DNA of 64,000 nt. Origin: Ferruginibacter sp. GTDB taxonomy: Bacteria; Bacteroidota; Bacteroidia; Chitinophagales; Chitinophagaceae. The stretch is taken from positions 770,389 through 834,388 of the forward strand of contig JABFRP010000002.1 in assembly GCA_013141115.1 (NCBI GenBank), written 5' to 3'. The stretch's first letter is position 1. Each line of letters starts with the position of its first letter. Shown here piece after piece: positions 7,280-15,878 of the stretch. The notes under the pieces were generated by a model that worked only from the letters and a program-made list of their open reading frames with translations, was not told the DNA's origin and searched no databases. The position numbers and the translations under genes were made by a program.

Positions 7280-8590
7280 ATGATCCTGATCTATACACAT
7301 ACATCTTCGCCACGGTTGCAATACAGCTGTAATTTTATTTTTAAAGAATTGCTGGGGCTTAATTGTGCCATTACGATAGACTCTGAAGAATTTAAAAATC
7401 ATGAAGGCGTTTGCATTAATTATTCTGCATCCGCTACAAAAGACAAAGAATTTAGAATAGACAATTGCAGTTTGCTATTTGAATCTGAAGTTAAAGAACA
7501 ACAAATTTCTTGTTTTAAAACCAATTCTTACAAAGCGTTCTTTAAAACGGGTAGCAGCAATTTTAGCTTCGATATTTTTGCAGCAACATTTTATTTACTC
7601 AGCCGCTACGAAGAATATTTGCCGCATACCAAAGATATGTATGGCAGGTATGCGCATGAAAATTCACTGGCATTTAAAGAAGGCTTTTTAGATATTCCTT
7701 TAATAAATATCTGGGCAAAAGATTTCATTGCTGCTATTAAAGAAAAATTTCCGCCGGGTGATTACCTGTACAAAGCACAGTATTCTAAATTCAGGTTTAA
7801 ACCTACTTACGATATTGATATTGCTTACAGTTATAAGCATAAAGGTTTGCTGCGTAATGTGGGTGGATTTTTAAGATCACCATCTGTTGAAAGATTAAAG
7901 GTTTTACTGGGCTTGCAAAAAGACCCGTTTGATTGTTATACCTGGTTGCATGAATTGCATCAGCAGAACAAACTACAGCCTATATTCTTTTTTTTAGTGG
8001 CAGAACAAAACAGCATTTACGATAAAAATATTTTGCCCGGTAAAGATGCCATGTGGCAATTAATAAACCGTCATGCAAAAAAATATGCTATTGGCATTCA
8101 TCCCAGTTGGCAAAGTGGCGATCATTCCGTTCTTCTAAAAAAAGAAATAAATTATTTAGAAGAAGTGAGTGAGAAACAGATCACCACATCAAGGCAGCAC
8201 TATATCCGTTTTAATTTGCCCGAAGGTTATCAAAAATTAATTGAGGCTGGAATTACTGATGACCATAGCATGGGCTATGGCAGCATCAATGGTTTCAGGG
8301 CTTCGGTAGCATCTTCTTTTTTTTGGTACGATCTGCAAAATGAAAAACAAACTGATCTGCGAATTCACCCGTTTTGTTTTATGGATGCCAATTCTTATTA
8401 TGAGCAACGTTTTTCTGCAGCGCAGGCTTATGAAGAATTATTGCATTACTATACAATTTGTAATGAAGTGAATGGCACTTTAATTACCATCTGGCATAAT
8501 AATTTTTTAGGAACAGCAAAGGAGTTTGATGACTGGAGGACAATATATGAAAGGTTTATAAAGTATATAAAGGAGGCAAATATTATTTAG
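7280..8590 (+). CDS. Polysaccharide-deacetylase-like family protein
   Basis: 436 residues from the ATG at 7280; a TTG four codons upstream is less likely. The C-terminal half resembles the NodB/polysaccharide deacetylase fold. The first motif reads TYDIDIAY in place of TFDDG, giving Asp residues for a metal, followed by GIHPSW and later RIHPFCFMD. An N-terminal domain of about 150 residues precedes it, as in the DUF7033-type Bacteroidetes proteins. Substrate unknown; possibly a cell-wall or surface glycan. It converges with the carotenoid operon. Confidence 0.65.
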   Translation: MILIYTHTSSPRLQYSCNFIFKELLGLNCAITIDSEEFKNHEGVCINYSASATKDKEFRIDNCSLLFESEVKEQQISCFKTNSYKAFFKTGSSNFSFDIFAATFYLLSRYEEYLPHTKDMYGRYAHENSLAFKEGFLDIPLINIWAKDFIAAIKEKFPPGDYLYKAQYSKFRFKPTYDIDIAYSYKHKGLLRNVGGFLRSPSVERLKVLLGLQKDPFDCYTWLHELHQQNKLQPIFFFLVAEQNSIYDKNILPGKDAMWQLINRHAKKYAIGIHPSWQSGDHSVLLKKEINYLEEVSEKQITTSRQHYIRFNLPEGYQKLIEAGITDDHSMGYGSINGFRASVASSFFWYDLQNEKQTDLRIHPFCFMDANSYYEQRFSAAQAYEELLHYYTICNEVNGTLITIWHNNFLGTAKEFDDWRTIYERFIKYIKEANII

Positions 8591-8598
8591 TCCTTTAT
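8567..8598. terminator. Shared hairpin between convergent genes
   Basis: ATAAAGGA (8567-8574) pairs with TCCTTTAT (8591-8598) across the stop codon of the deacetylase-like gene and in front of the crtZ stop. It could terminate either strand, but the U-tracts are weak. Confidence 0.35.
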
Positions 8599-8605
8599 TT
8601 ACCTT

Positions 8606-9100
8606 TTATACTTTATTTACTTTACCAGCTTCCTGTATACTTCTATCCGCTCTCACTTTATCCCAATATTTTTTTGCCACCATCAGCATTCCAAAACTTT
8701 CACCTTCATGTTTATCCAAATGTTTGTGGTGCATTTTATGTGCCCAGCGTATAGTTTTTATATAGCTGTTATTGCTTCGTGTAAACAATTTAAAACGCTG
8801 GTGAATAATCACTTCATGCACTATAAAATAAGCCAGTCCGTATAGCGCAATACCAAAACCAATAGCTGCCACCCAATACAATTTGTTTTGTAAACCCAGC
8901 ATTATACATAGCCAGCTTGGTATGGCAAATATTAAAAAAAAGGCATCGTTCTTTTCTAATTTATGCCCGGTGGGTTTGTGATGGTCTTCGTGCAGGTACC
9001 ATAAAAAACCATGCATTACAAAACGGTGCGTAAGCCAGGTGATGCCTTCCATGGCCAGGAAAGTAAATAAAGTAATTAGTATAAAAGGAAACCAGTTCAT
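8606..9100 (-). CDS. crtZ: Beta-carotene hydroxylase
   Basis: 164 residues, the typical CrtZ length. It is a membrane di-iron hydroxylase that adds 3-hydroxyl groups to beta-ionone rings. The histidine clusters are intact: His25 and His30 (HRFVMH), His37/40/41 (HEDHH), His95 and His100 (HEVIIH), His121/124/125 (HKMHH). Four hydrophobic segments are visible. It overlaps the end of the preceding gene by one base (TGATG) and is the last gene of the carotenoid operon. Confidence 0.93.
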   Translation of the reverse strand: MNWFPFILITLFTFLAMEGITWLTHRFVMHGFLWYLHEDHHKPTGHKLEKNDAFFLIFAIPSWLCIMLGLQNKLYWVAAIGFGIALYGLAYFIVHEVIIHQRFKLFTRSNNSYIKTIRWAHKMHHKHLDKHEGESFGMLMVAKKYWDKVRADRSIQEAGKVNKV

Positions 9101-9789
9101 CAGTTATTAAAAAATGTTCTTAACAGTAAAAAAAACATTACCTGTATCATTAACAAATGTATTGCAAATTTGTTTTGCTTATTAAATTTAAAAAAATGAA
9201 ATGCGGTAAGCAATATCATGGAAACTAAAAACCAGCACAGGTAATTATAAAATGGAATATCGCCGGCCCATTTCCAATAACCAAGCTGTACCGCTGCAGG
9301 CTCCATCAACCAATCAAAAAACACAGCCAGTGTAGCGCCATCTACAATTACAGACAATGCTTTTAATGTCATTGGTTTTGTAGCCGTATCAATCGCAACT
9401 TTATCAATTGCCTTTACTAATAAAGTATGAATACTTACACCACAGCAATAAATTATTACAAACCAGTTAACCCCAATGATCAGTGGTACATTTTTTATTT
9501 TATATCCCAGCACATCGCCATAGCTGTAATCTCCAAATAGCAATTTGGTATTTACTCCAATTATTTCCACCGCTATTCCTATTGCTACAGCTATTAATAA
9601 AAACAACCAGAAAAAATAATTTTTATTATGCTGCGTCCATATTAACAACCCAAACATCAGTAACAAATTAACTGCTGTACTTTGCAGAATGAAATTGCTT
9701 TTAAAAAAAACAATACCAATAAAACCTATGGCATGAAATAAAATGGCAATTGCGGTTGCTATTTGGTATTTAGAAAATTTAATGGGCAC
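9100..9789 (-). CDS. DUF422 carotenoid biosynthesis protein (CruF-like 1',2'-hydratase or cyclase)
   Basis: 229 residues with about seven membrane segments. Motifs NVPLIIGVNWFVIIY and DWLMEPAAVQLGYWKW are those of the DUF422 carotenoid family. Known members include CruF hydratases that add water to the acyclic end of gamma-carotene-type molecules. Position between a CrtD-type desaturase and CrtZ supports that role in a saproxanthin or myxol-type pathway. A lycopene cyclase is not otherwise visible in the operon, so a cyclase activity cannot be excluded. The start overlaps the crtD stop by 11 bases and the stop overlaps crtZ by one: translational coupling. Confidence 0.75.
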   Translation of the reverse strand: MPIKFSKYQIATAIAILFHAIGFIGIVFFKSNFILQSTAVNLLLMFGLLIWTQHNKNYFFWLFLLIAVAIGIAVEIIGVNTKLLFGDYSYGDVLGYKIKNVPLIIGVNWFVIIYCCGVSIHTLLVKAIDKVAIDTATKPMTLKALSVIVDGATLAVFFDWLMEPAAVQLGYWKWAGDIPFYNYLCWFLVSMILLTAFHFFKFNKQNKFAIHLLMIQVMFFLLLRTFFNN

Positions 9790-11263
9790 GTTGTTCAGTT
9801 TTTATCAGCTCGCAAACAATTTGGGCACTCTTAAAACACAAAGGTATACCACCGCCGGGATGTACACTGCCACCACAGAAATACAAACCTTTGATAGCAG
9901 TTGTAAAATTAGGGTGCCGTAAAAAAGCGGCCAGCTTAGAGTTTGAGCTGGTGCCATATAAAGATCCCTGGTAAGAAGCTGTTTTATCTTCAATGGTAAC
10001 AGGGTCTAATATTTCTTCTGTTTCAATTAATGGTTCAATATCTGTTTCAAGAATTTTGTTGATCTTTTCAATAATTTTTTTACGAGCCTGTTCTTTGATC
10101 AACGGCCAGTTTTGCCCAACATTTGCCGGGGCGTTTATCATTACAAACCAGTTTTCTTTGCCATCTGGCGTATGCCCCTGTTCCATCTTGGAAGTAATAT
10201 TGATATAAACCGTAGGATCATTTTGCAGTGTTTTCTTTTTAAATAAACTATCAAACTCTGCCTGGTAGTTATCACTAAAAAAAATATTATGCAGTTGCAG
10301 TTGCTCAAATTCTTTTTTTATACCCCAGTAAAAGACCAATGCACTGCTGCTCCGCTCCTGCTTTAATACATCTTTGGCCTTATACTCATTGCTCAGTAAA
10401 TATTTATGCGTAAAGTATACATCCATATTACTTACAACAATACCTGCTTCTATATTTTCATTATTAGCAACCACACCTCTAACCTTTCCTTCGTGATTAA
10501 TTATTTTTTGCACCGGCGTATTAAAACAAAATTGCACGCCCTTTTTTATGGCCAGTTTATACAATGCATCAGTAATACTGATCATTCCGCCCAGCGGATA
10601 ATAAATACCTTCATTATATTCTAAATGGGGTATTAAACTCAGCATGCCCGGTGCCTTGTAAGGATTGCTGCCGTTGTAAGTGGCATAACGGTTAAATAAT
10701 TGTACTGCTTCTGCCGATTTAAATTTTGATTTATTGTGCTTATGTAAAGTTTTAAAAAGGTATCCCATTTTAACAGCGCCCAATGCTTTAATAACACGTT
10801 TATTTAACCAGGTCTTTCTTTTATGCAAAGAATAGTTTAGAAAAATGCTGCCAATATGAGTATAAACTTTTTCAGATTTTTTTAAATACGCTTCAACGGT
10901 TCCAGATGCTTCTCCCAACTTTTCCTCCAGTTCTTTTCCAAAGATTACAGCATCAGCAGATGCCTCAATGATCTTTCCATTTTCGTAAAAATATTTGCAG
11001 GCAATATCAACAGCCTTGTAGCTAAAATAATTTTCCATTGGCTCGCCGGCCAATTCAAATAATTCCTTTATGTTTTGTGGCTGTGTAAATAAAGAAGGGC
11101 CCGCATCAAACCTAAAGCCATCTTTTTCAAAAGCAGATAATTTACCCCCGGGGTAGTCATTTTTTTCGTACACGGTTACCGTAAACCCCTGTACCGCCAG
11201 CCGTATGGCTGCTGCCATACCTGCCACTCCGCTACCAATAACAATTGCTTTTTTATTACTCAT
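9779..11263 (-). CDS. crtD: CrtI/CrtD-type carotenoid desaturase
   Basis: 494 residues. An N-terminal FAD-binding Rossmann motif (VIGSGVAGMAAAIRLA) is followed by GGKLSAFEKDGFRFDAGPSL, typical of phytoene-desaturase-family flavoproteins. The C-terminal block GLYFCGGSVHPGGGIPL is also present. It is clearly different from the second desaturase of the operon (12730-14244), which looks like CrtI. Its place next to a CruF-like gene makes a 1-hydroxycarotenoid 3,4-desaturase (CrtD) the best guess. A ketolase or second phytoene desaturase role is possible. Confidence 0.8.
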   Translation of the reverse strand: MSNKKAIVIGSGVAGMAAAIRLAVQGFTVTVYEKNDYPGGKLSAFEKDGFRFDAGPSLFTQPQNIKELFELAGEPMENYFSYKAVDIACKYFYENGKIIEASADAVIFGKELEEKLGEASGTVEAYLKKSEKVYTHIGSIFLNYSLHKRKTWLNKRVIKALGAVKMGYLFKTLHKHNKSKFKSAEAVQLFNRYATYNGSNPYKAPGMLSLIPHLEYNEGIYYPLGGMISITDALYKLAIKKGVQFCFNTPVQKIINHEGKVRGVVANNENIEAGIVVSNMDVYFTHKYLLSNEYKAKDVLKQERSSSALVFYWGIKKEFEQLQLHNIFFSDNYQAEFDSLFKKKTLQNDPTVYINITSKMEQGHTPDGKENWFVMINAPANVGQNWPLIKEQARKKIIEKINKILETDIEPLIETEEILDPVTIEDKTASYQGSLYGTSSNSKLAAFLRHPNFTTAIKGLYFCGGSVHPGGGIPLCFKSAQIVCELIKTEQRAH

Positions 11264-11321
11264 ATACTTAATGCTGTATAAGCAACAAAAGTAACTTAAA
11301 ATAAAGGGTTATAAAATGCAT

Positions 11322-11840
11322 TTAAGAATTTGATGCCAGATAATTTTCTAACTTGGGCAAGGCAATTTTAAACCAGGCGGTATATTTTTGAGGATGTAAT
11401 TCCATAGCCTCTTTTAATGCGTTCATACCCATGTAGCAAAAATTCTCCACTTCACTTTCATCTGGTAAAACAGGGCCATCATATTCTCCAATAAACACAT
11501 GATCATATTCATGTTCAGTTAACCCGTTATCAAAATTGGCTTTGTAAACAAATTCAAATGCCCTGGTAAGTGTTGTGGTAAAGCCCATTTCTTCCTGTAG
11601 CCGTTTTCCGGCTGCGGCTAAAGTATCCTGTTCAGAATAGGGATGACTGCAACAGGCATTGGTCCATAAGCCTCCGCTATGGTATTTATTGATTGCCCTT
11701 TGTTGTAATAACATTTCTCCTTTGCTGTTAAAAATAAAAACACTGAAAGCACGATGCAGCAAAGCTTTTTCGTGTGCTTCCATTTTTTCAACTGTACCCA
11801 ATGGCACATCATTTTCATCAACTAATATCAATCTGTTCAA
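11322..11840 (-). CDS. idi: Isopentenyl-diphosphate delta-isomerase, type 1
   Basis: 172 residues, Nudix fold. The protein interconverts IPP and DMAPP and so feeds carotenoid precursors. Key blocks: VDENDVPLG at the N-terminus, LHRAFSVFIFN, the Cys-containing TNACCSHP and the acidic EYDHVFIGEYDG metal-binding segment. It sits between crtB and crtD with short gaps, so is probably co-transcribed. A prenyl-diphosphate synthase (crtE) is not in the cluster. Confidence 0.93.
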   Translation of the reverse strand: MNRLILVDENDVPLGTVEKMEAHEKALLHRAFSVFIFNSKGEMLLQQRAINKYHSGGLWTNACCSHPYSEQDTLAAAGKRLQEEMGFTTTLTRAFEFVYKANFDNGLTEHEYDHVFIGEYDGPVLPDESEVENFCYMGMNALKEAMELHPQKYTAWFKIALPKLENYLASNS

Positions 11841-11864
11841 AGCCTGAAAATATTAAAGCTAAAA

Positions 11865-12701
11865 TTATAAAATATTAAATTGTGTACGTAAGCTTGCTTT
11901 TGCAAGTATAAATGCTTTTGAGTAATTAGGTATGCGTATGCGGTGTTCCATTATTTTAGCCGGCTGCACTTTTTTTATCTTTTTAAATAACGACAAATAA
12001 TATTTATAGGCTACATATACACCAAACCTTGCTTTAACCGGCAGTTGTAAAATACCTTCGTAAGCCTTTACAAAATCCGCTGCAATTTCACTTTCAATTT
12101 GCTGCTTCATTGCAGGTGTAAAATTTTTAAAATCCATACCGGGAAAATAAGTACGGTTCAGCTCCTGGTAATCGGCTTTTATATCTCTTAAAAAATTCAC
12201 CTTTTGAAAAGCAGCACCCAATGCCTGTGCAGCGGGTTTAAGTTTTTCATATTCTTGTTTATCGCCTGCACAAAAAACATATAAGCACATTAATCCCACC
12301 ACTTCGGCACTGCCATAAATATAGGCAGCATATGCTTCACAATCATATTTGGCTTTACATAAATCGCATTCCATACTTTTAAAAAAAGCATCTATCAAAG
12401 CGCTGTCTATCTTATATTCATTAACGGTAAGCTGAAAACTATGCAGTACAGGATTAAGGCTTATACCTCTTTCTATGGCGTTGTAAGTTTCCATTTTAAA
12501 TTCATCCAGCAATTGCTTTTTATTATAGCCATGAAAAGTATCTACTATTTCATCAGCAAAGCGTACAAAGCCATAAATATTGTAAATGGGGGTACGCAGG
12601 TCTTTGTGCAGCAACTTAATGGCGCTGCTAAATGAGGTGCTGTAAGTTTCTGTAGTTATTTTACTGCACTGCTGACTGGTGTTATGAAAAAGATGCATCA
12701 T
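11865..12701 (-). CDS. crtB: Phytoene synthase
   Basis: 278 residues. It condenses two geranylgeranyl diphosphates to phytoene, the first committed carotenoid step. Both Asp-rich motifs are intact: DEIVD at 50-54 and DIKAD at 173-177, which bind the diphosphate-Mg2+. The trans-isoprenyl-diphosphate-synthase block YIYGSAEVVGLM is also seen. It starts 28 bases after crtI. A squalene synthase paralogue would share the motifs, but operon context settles the call. Confidence 0.92.
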   Translation of the reverse strand: MMHLFHNTSQQCSKITTETYSTSFSSAIKLLHKDLRTPIYNIYGFVRFADEIVDTFHGYNKKQLLDEFKMETYNAIERGISLNPVLHSFQLTVNEYKIDSALIDAFFKSMECDLCKAKYDCEAYAAYIYGSAEVVGLMCLYVFCAGDKQEYEKLKPAAQALGAAFQKVNFLRDIKADYQELNRTYFPGMDFKNFTPAMKQQIESEIAADFVKAYEGILQLPVKARFGVYVAYKYYLSLFKKIKKVQPAKIMEHRIRIPNYSKAFILAKASLRTQFNIL

Positions 12702-12729
12702 AGATTTGATAAATAAAAATGATTAGTTT

Positions 12730-14244
12730 CTACTTTATCATGTTTGTTAAATTATTAAATAGTTTCATTACTTCCTTTACCACTACCTCGCCGCTTATTA
12801 AACTTGGCGGAACCCCAGGGCCCGGCACCGTTAGCTGCCCGGTATAAAAAAGATTGCTTACTTTTTTACTTTTACAGGATGGTTTTAAAACCGCTGTTTG
12901 CATTAAAGTATTGGCCAATCCGTAAGCATTGCCTTTAAAAGAATTATAATCATTTACGAAATTGCTTACCGAGTAAGATTTTTTATAAACAATATTTTCT
13001 TTTATGGTTTGCCTTGTTCTGTCTTCAAATCTTTTAATAATATTTTCAAAATAGCTGTCTCTTAATTGTTCAGTGTCGCCCTGCAACCCTGCTGCTACTG
13101 GTATGAGGAAAAATAAATTTTCATGCCCTTCCGGCGCCTGTGTATTATCTGTTACGGATGTAGCACAAACATAAAACAGCGGATCAGACGGCCACACTGG
13201 TTCAGTATAAATTTCTTTTCCATGCACTGCAAAATCGGTATCAAAAAAAAGTGAATGATGCAAAACATTGCTCAATTTTTTATTCAACCCCACGTAATAT
13301 AATAAACAACTTGGTGCCATTACTCTTTTGTTCCAGTATTCTTCGGTATAAGTTCTACAGTCTTCGGGCAATAATTTTGTTTCTATAAAATGGTAGTCGG
13401 CGCCTCCAATAACCACATCAGCTGCAAAGTTGCTCGTTGCTGGTTGTTCGTTATTAGTTGTTTGAGCAGTTACACTTTTTGCTTCCTTGTTTATTATATC
13501 TATGCTTGTTACACTACAATTAAAACAAAATTTTACACCTAACTCTTTGGCCAGGCTAAACATTCCCTCCACAATTTTATACATGCCTCCTTTCGGATAC
13601 CATGTTCCTAACTTTACATCTGCATAATTCATCAGGCTGTATAATGCCGGTGTGTTTTGGGGCAATGCGCCTAAAAACAATACCGGAAACTCCATCATCT
13701 CCTGCAACTTTGGGTGTTTAAAATATTTGCCTACATGTTTTTTCATATTGGCAAATACATCTAATTTAAAAACACCCTTTATTACCTCCCAGTCTAAAAA
13801 TTCGGTAACAGATTGCCCGGGTTTATGCACCAGTTTATTAATGCCCACATTATACTTGTATTTCGCTTCGGCCATAAATTTATCCAATTGAGCCGCACTG
13901 CCAGGTTCAATAGTTTCAAATAACTTTTTCAATCCCTCATAACTGGCTGGAATATCCATTTCACCATCGGGCCAGTAAATTCTGTAGGATGGATCTAATC
14001 TCTGCAACTCATAATAATCTGAGACCTTTTTTCCAAAGCAATTAAAAAATCTTTCAAAAACTTCCGGCATCCAATACCAGCTGGGGCCCATATCAAATAC
14101 AAAACCCTGTTCTTTTAACTGCCGGGCACGGCCACCTGCAGTGTGTTGTTTTTCCAAAACGGTTACATCGTAACCTGCTTTGGCTAAAAAACATGCGGCT
14201 GATAAACCTGCAAATCCGCTTCCAATTACTACTGCTTTTTTCAA
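12730..14244 (-). CDS. crtI: Phytoene desaturase
   Basis: 504 residues. The N-terminal FAD motif is VIGSGFAGLSAACFLA, followed by GGRARQLKEQGFVFDMGPSWYW, a CrtI signature, and near the C-terminus LFYTGQLTVPGPGVPPSLISG. It converts phytoene to lycopene by repeated desaturation at the membrane. First enzyme gene after the ECF sigma gene (52-base gap), so it probably starts the enzyme part of the operon. Confidence 0.92.
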   Translation of the reverse strand: MKKAVVIGSGFAGLSAACFLAKAGYDVTVLEKQHTAGGRARQLKEQGFVFDMGPSWYWMPEVFERFFNCFGKKVSDYYELQRLDPSYRIYWPDGEMDIPASYEGLKKLFETIEPGSAAQLDKFMAEAKYKYNVGINKLVHKPGQSVTEFLDWEVIKGVFKLDVFANMKKHVGKYFKHPKLQEMMEFPVLFLGALPQNTPALYSLMNYADVKLGTWYPKGGMYKIVEGMFSLAKELGVKFCFNCSVTSIDIINKEAKSVTAQTTNNEQPATSNFAADVVIGGADYHFIETKLLPEDCRTYTEEYWNKRVMAPSCLLYYVGLNKKLSNVLHHSLFFDTDFAVHGKEIYTEPVWPSDPLFYVCATSVTDNTQAPEGHENLFFLIPVAAGLQGDTEQLRDSYFENIIKRFEDRTRQTIKENIVYKKSYSVSNFVNDYNSFKGNAYGLANTLMQTAVLKPSCKSKKVSNLFYTGQLTVPGPGVPPSLISGEVVVKEVMKLFNNLTNMIK

Positions 14245-14296
14245 GAACTAAATTTAGGAATATTGAAATATAAAACGGGATAAAAATAGATACGGT

Positions 14297-14797
14297 TCAA
14301 AATCTTGTCAATTGTTCTTTTAATAATTTACGGGCAAAATGTATACGGCTTTTAATAGTGCCTAATGGTTCTTTTAACAAGTCGGCAATTTCGTTGTATT
14401 TATAACCATCAAAATATAATACAAACGGGTTGCGAAAAATATCCGGCAATTGGTAAACGGCTTGCTGAATTTCTTTCATCTTCAAATTACTTTCGGCAGC
14501 ATTGGTAACAGTCAACTGATTGCTGTTGATTAAAAATTCGTTGATGCTGTTATCCAGGACCGTATTTTGTTTTGATTTACGGCGATAGTCGTTAATAAAA
14601 ATATTACGCATGATGGTATACAGCCATGCTTTAATATTAGTACCTGCATTATATTTTTCCCTGTTAGCAAAAGCCCTGAACATAGTTTCCTGCAAAAGGT
14701 CTTTTGCTGTTTCATTATCTCTGGTAAGGGTTATGGCAAAAGGCTTCAGGTAATCTGCATTATTGATAACTATCTGGTCAAATTCTATCGCTGACAT
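14297..14797 (-). CDS. ECF RNA polymerase sigma factor of the carotenoid cluster
   Basis: 166 residues. Region 2: NETAKDLLQETMFRAFANRE and AWLYTIMRNIFINDYRR. Region 4: LPDIFRNPFVLYFDGYKYNE followed by IADLLKEPLGTIKSRIHFARK. It lies between the CarH-like regulator and crtI in the same direction. No anti-sigma gene accompanies it, which suggests control is at transcription by the CarH-like protein rather than by sequestration. The 109-base upstream region carries two copies of the inverted motif TGTTTA-N18-TAAACA. In Myxococcus a light-induced ECF factor (CarQ) also governs carotenoids; a parallel is inferred. Confidence 0.85.
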   Translation of the reverse strand: MSAIEFDQIVINNADYLKPFAITLTRDNETAKDLLQETMFRAFANREKYNAGTNIKAWLYTIMRNIFINDYRRKSKQNTVLDNSINEFLINSNQLTVTNAAESNLKMKEIQQAVYQLPDIFRNPFVLYFDGYKYNEIADLLKEPLGTIKSRIHFARKLLKEQLTRF

Positions 14798-14804
14798 AAT
14801 GTTT

Positions 14805-14834
14805 TGTTTAATAATTACGATGTAAAACTAAACA
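14805..14834. promoter_or_regulatory. Candidate CarH operator, proximal copy before ECF gene
   Basis: TGTTTA at 14805-14810 and TAAACA at 14829-14834, arms 24 bases apart start to start. The left arm is part of a direct repeat (TTTTGTTTAATwATT) shared with the distal copy. It ends 8 bases before the sigma start codon, so it would block initiation or early elongation. Confidence 0.55.
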
Positions 14835-14859
14835 AGAATTTTGAAAGCGCAGGCATTTT

Positions 14860-14889
14860 TGTTTAATTATTTACAAAAAACTTTAAACA
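14860..14889. promoter_or_regulatory. Candidate CarH operator, distal copy before ECF gene
   Basis: TGTTTA at 14860-14865 and TAAACA at 14884-14889, the same 24-base spacing as the proximal copy and exactly 55 bases from it, about five helical turns. Two dimers on one DNA face would suit a tetrameric CarH. Confidence 0.55.
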
Positions 14890-14906
14890 CATTGATTTTC
14901 AGTTTT

Positions 14907-15800
14907 TTAACTTCCGGCTTTTGAAAATCCCGATACAAATTCCATCACTTCGGCAAAAGATCTTTTAAAATTGAGTGGTGGTTGAATTTTCTTTTGATAG
15001 GTACAAGTGAGCTGGCCGGATATAATTATGGGTATGCCGGAAAATTTTTGGGTAACGTTGGTAATAAATTTATCGAAGTTAAAATTTTGGCCAACCGTGG
15101 TAAGGTGAGAATACAGGTAATCGGGCTTTTTTAATTTAACCACATACTCCACATCTTTAAGGGGAACACTGGAGCCCAGATAGATGGTTGTAACACCCCT
15201 GCTTTTTAACAGGTAATACATAAACAACAAACCCAACTCATGATATTCGCCTTCCGGTAAAAACAACAATACAGTTTTATTTACTTTTAAAGAAGTAACA
15301 ATACCATCAATACCCACAATTAATTTTTGACGAATGATATTGGTTACAAGGTGCTCCTGTGCAGGGTTTATGTGGTTAGTAAGCCATAGTATACCGATCT
15401 TTTCCAGAAAGGGAAAGATGATCTGGGTTATCGTTCTTTCAATACCACGTGCCACTATATACTTATCCAAAACAATCTCCAGCCTTTCTATATCAATATC
15501 CACCATGCACTGGATAAGCTCATTTACAATACGCTCCTGCTGAGCTTCCATCTGGTTAAGAGAAAGTATTTTTTCCTTTATCTCAGCCTCATTCATTTTA
15601 TCTATGTGAGATATTTTAAAGCCATATTTATTGAGCAGCGCAACATTTAAAATTTTTTTTAATTCATCGTTGCTGTAATAGCGGATATTAGTGCCGGTAC
15701 GCTCCGGTTTTATAAAAGAATACCGCTGCTCCCATATACGTATGGTATGTGCTTTAATGCCAGAAAGATTTTCCAGGTCCTTAATAGTAAACGAGTTCAT
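14907..15800 (-). CDS. carH: CarH/LitR-type MerR regulator, probable B12-dependent light-sensing repressor
   Basis: 297 residues. An N-terminal MerR helix-turn-helix (FTIKDLENLSGIKAHTIRIW, then EQRY) recognises DNA. A four-helix bundle with Trp139-x9-Glu149-His150 follows, then a Rossmann cobalamin domain with Glu185-x-His187-x-x-Gly190, where His187 would be the lower cobalt ligand. These are the diagnostic residues of CarH: in darkness the adenosylcobalamin-bound tetramer represses carotenoid genes, and light breaks the Co-C bond and releases it. All are present, so a working photoreceptor is likely. It is the first gene of the carotenoid cluster and has one operator-like motif upstream of itself, suggesting autorepression. 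Confidence 0.88.
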   Translation of the reverse strand: MNSFTIKDLENLSGIKAHTIRIWEQRYSFIKPERTGTNIRYYSNDELKKILNVALLNKYGFKISHIDKMNEAEIKEKILSLNQMEAQQERIVNELIQCMVDIDIERLEIVLDKYIVARGIERTITQIIFPFLEKIGILWLTNHINPAQEHLVTNIIRQKLIVGIDGIVTSLKVNKTVLLFLPEGEYHELGLLFMYYLLKSRGVTTIYLGSSVPLKDVEYVVKLKKPDYLYSHLTTVGQNFNFDKFITNVTQKFSGIPIIISGQLTCTYQKKIQPPLNFKRSFAEVMEFVSGFSKAGS

Positions 15801-15844
15801 TGTAAGAGGATTTATACCCTGCTATTACAATATTCAAATTAATT

Positions 15845-15874
15845 TGTTTAAAATAATATAAAAAAGACTTAACA
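15845..15874. promoter_or_regulatory. Candidate CarH operator upstream of carH
   Basis: TGTTTA at 15845-15850 and TTAACA at 15869-15874: same 24-base spacing as the two copies before the sigma gene, one mismatch. Just downstream on the minus strand is TTAATTTG (15842-15835), one base from a -7 box, so the motif would cover the -33 region. Confidence 0.5.
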
Positions 15875-15878
15875 AAGA

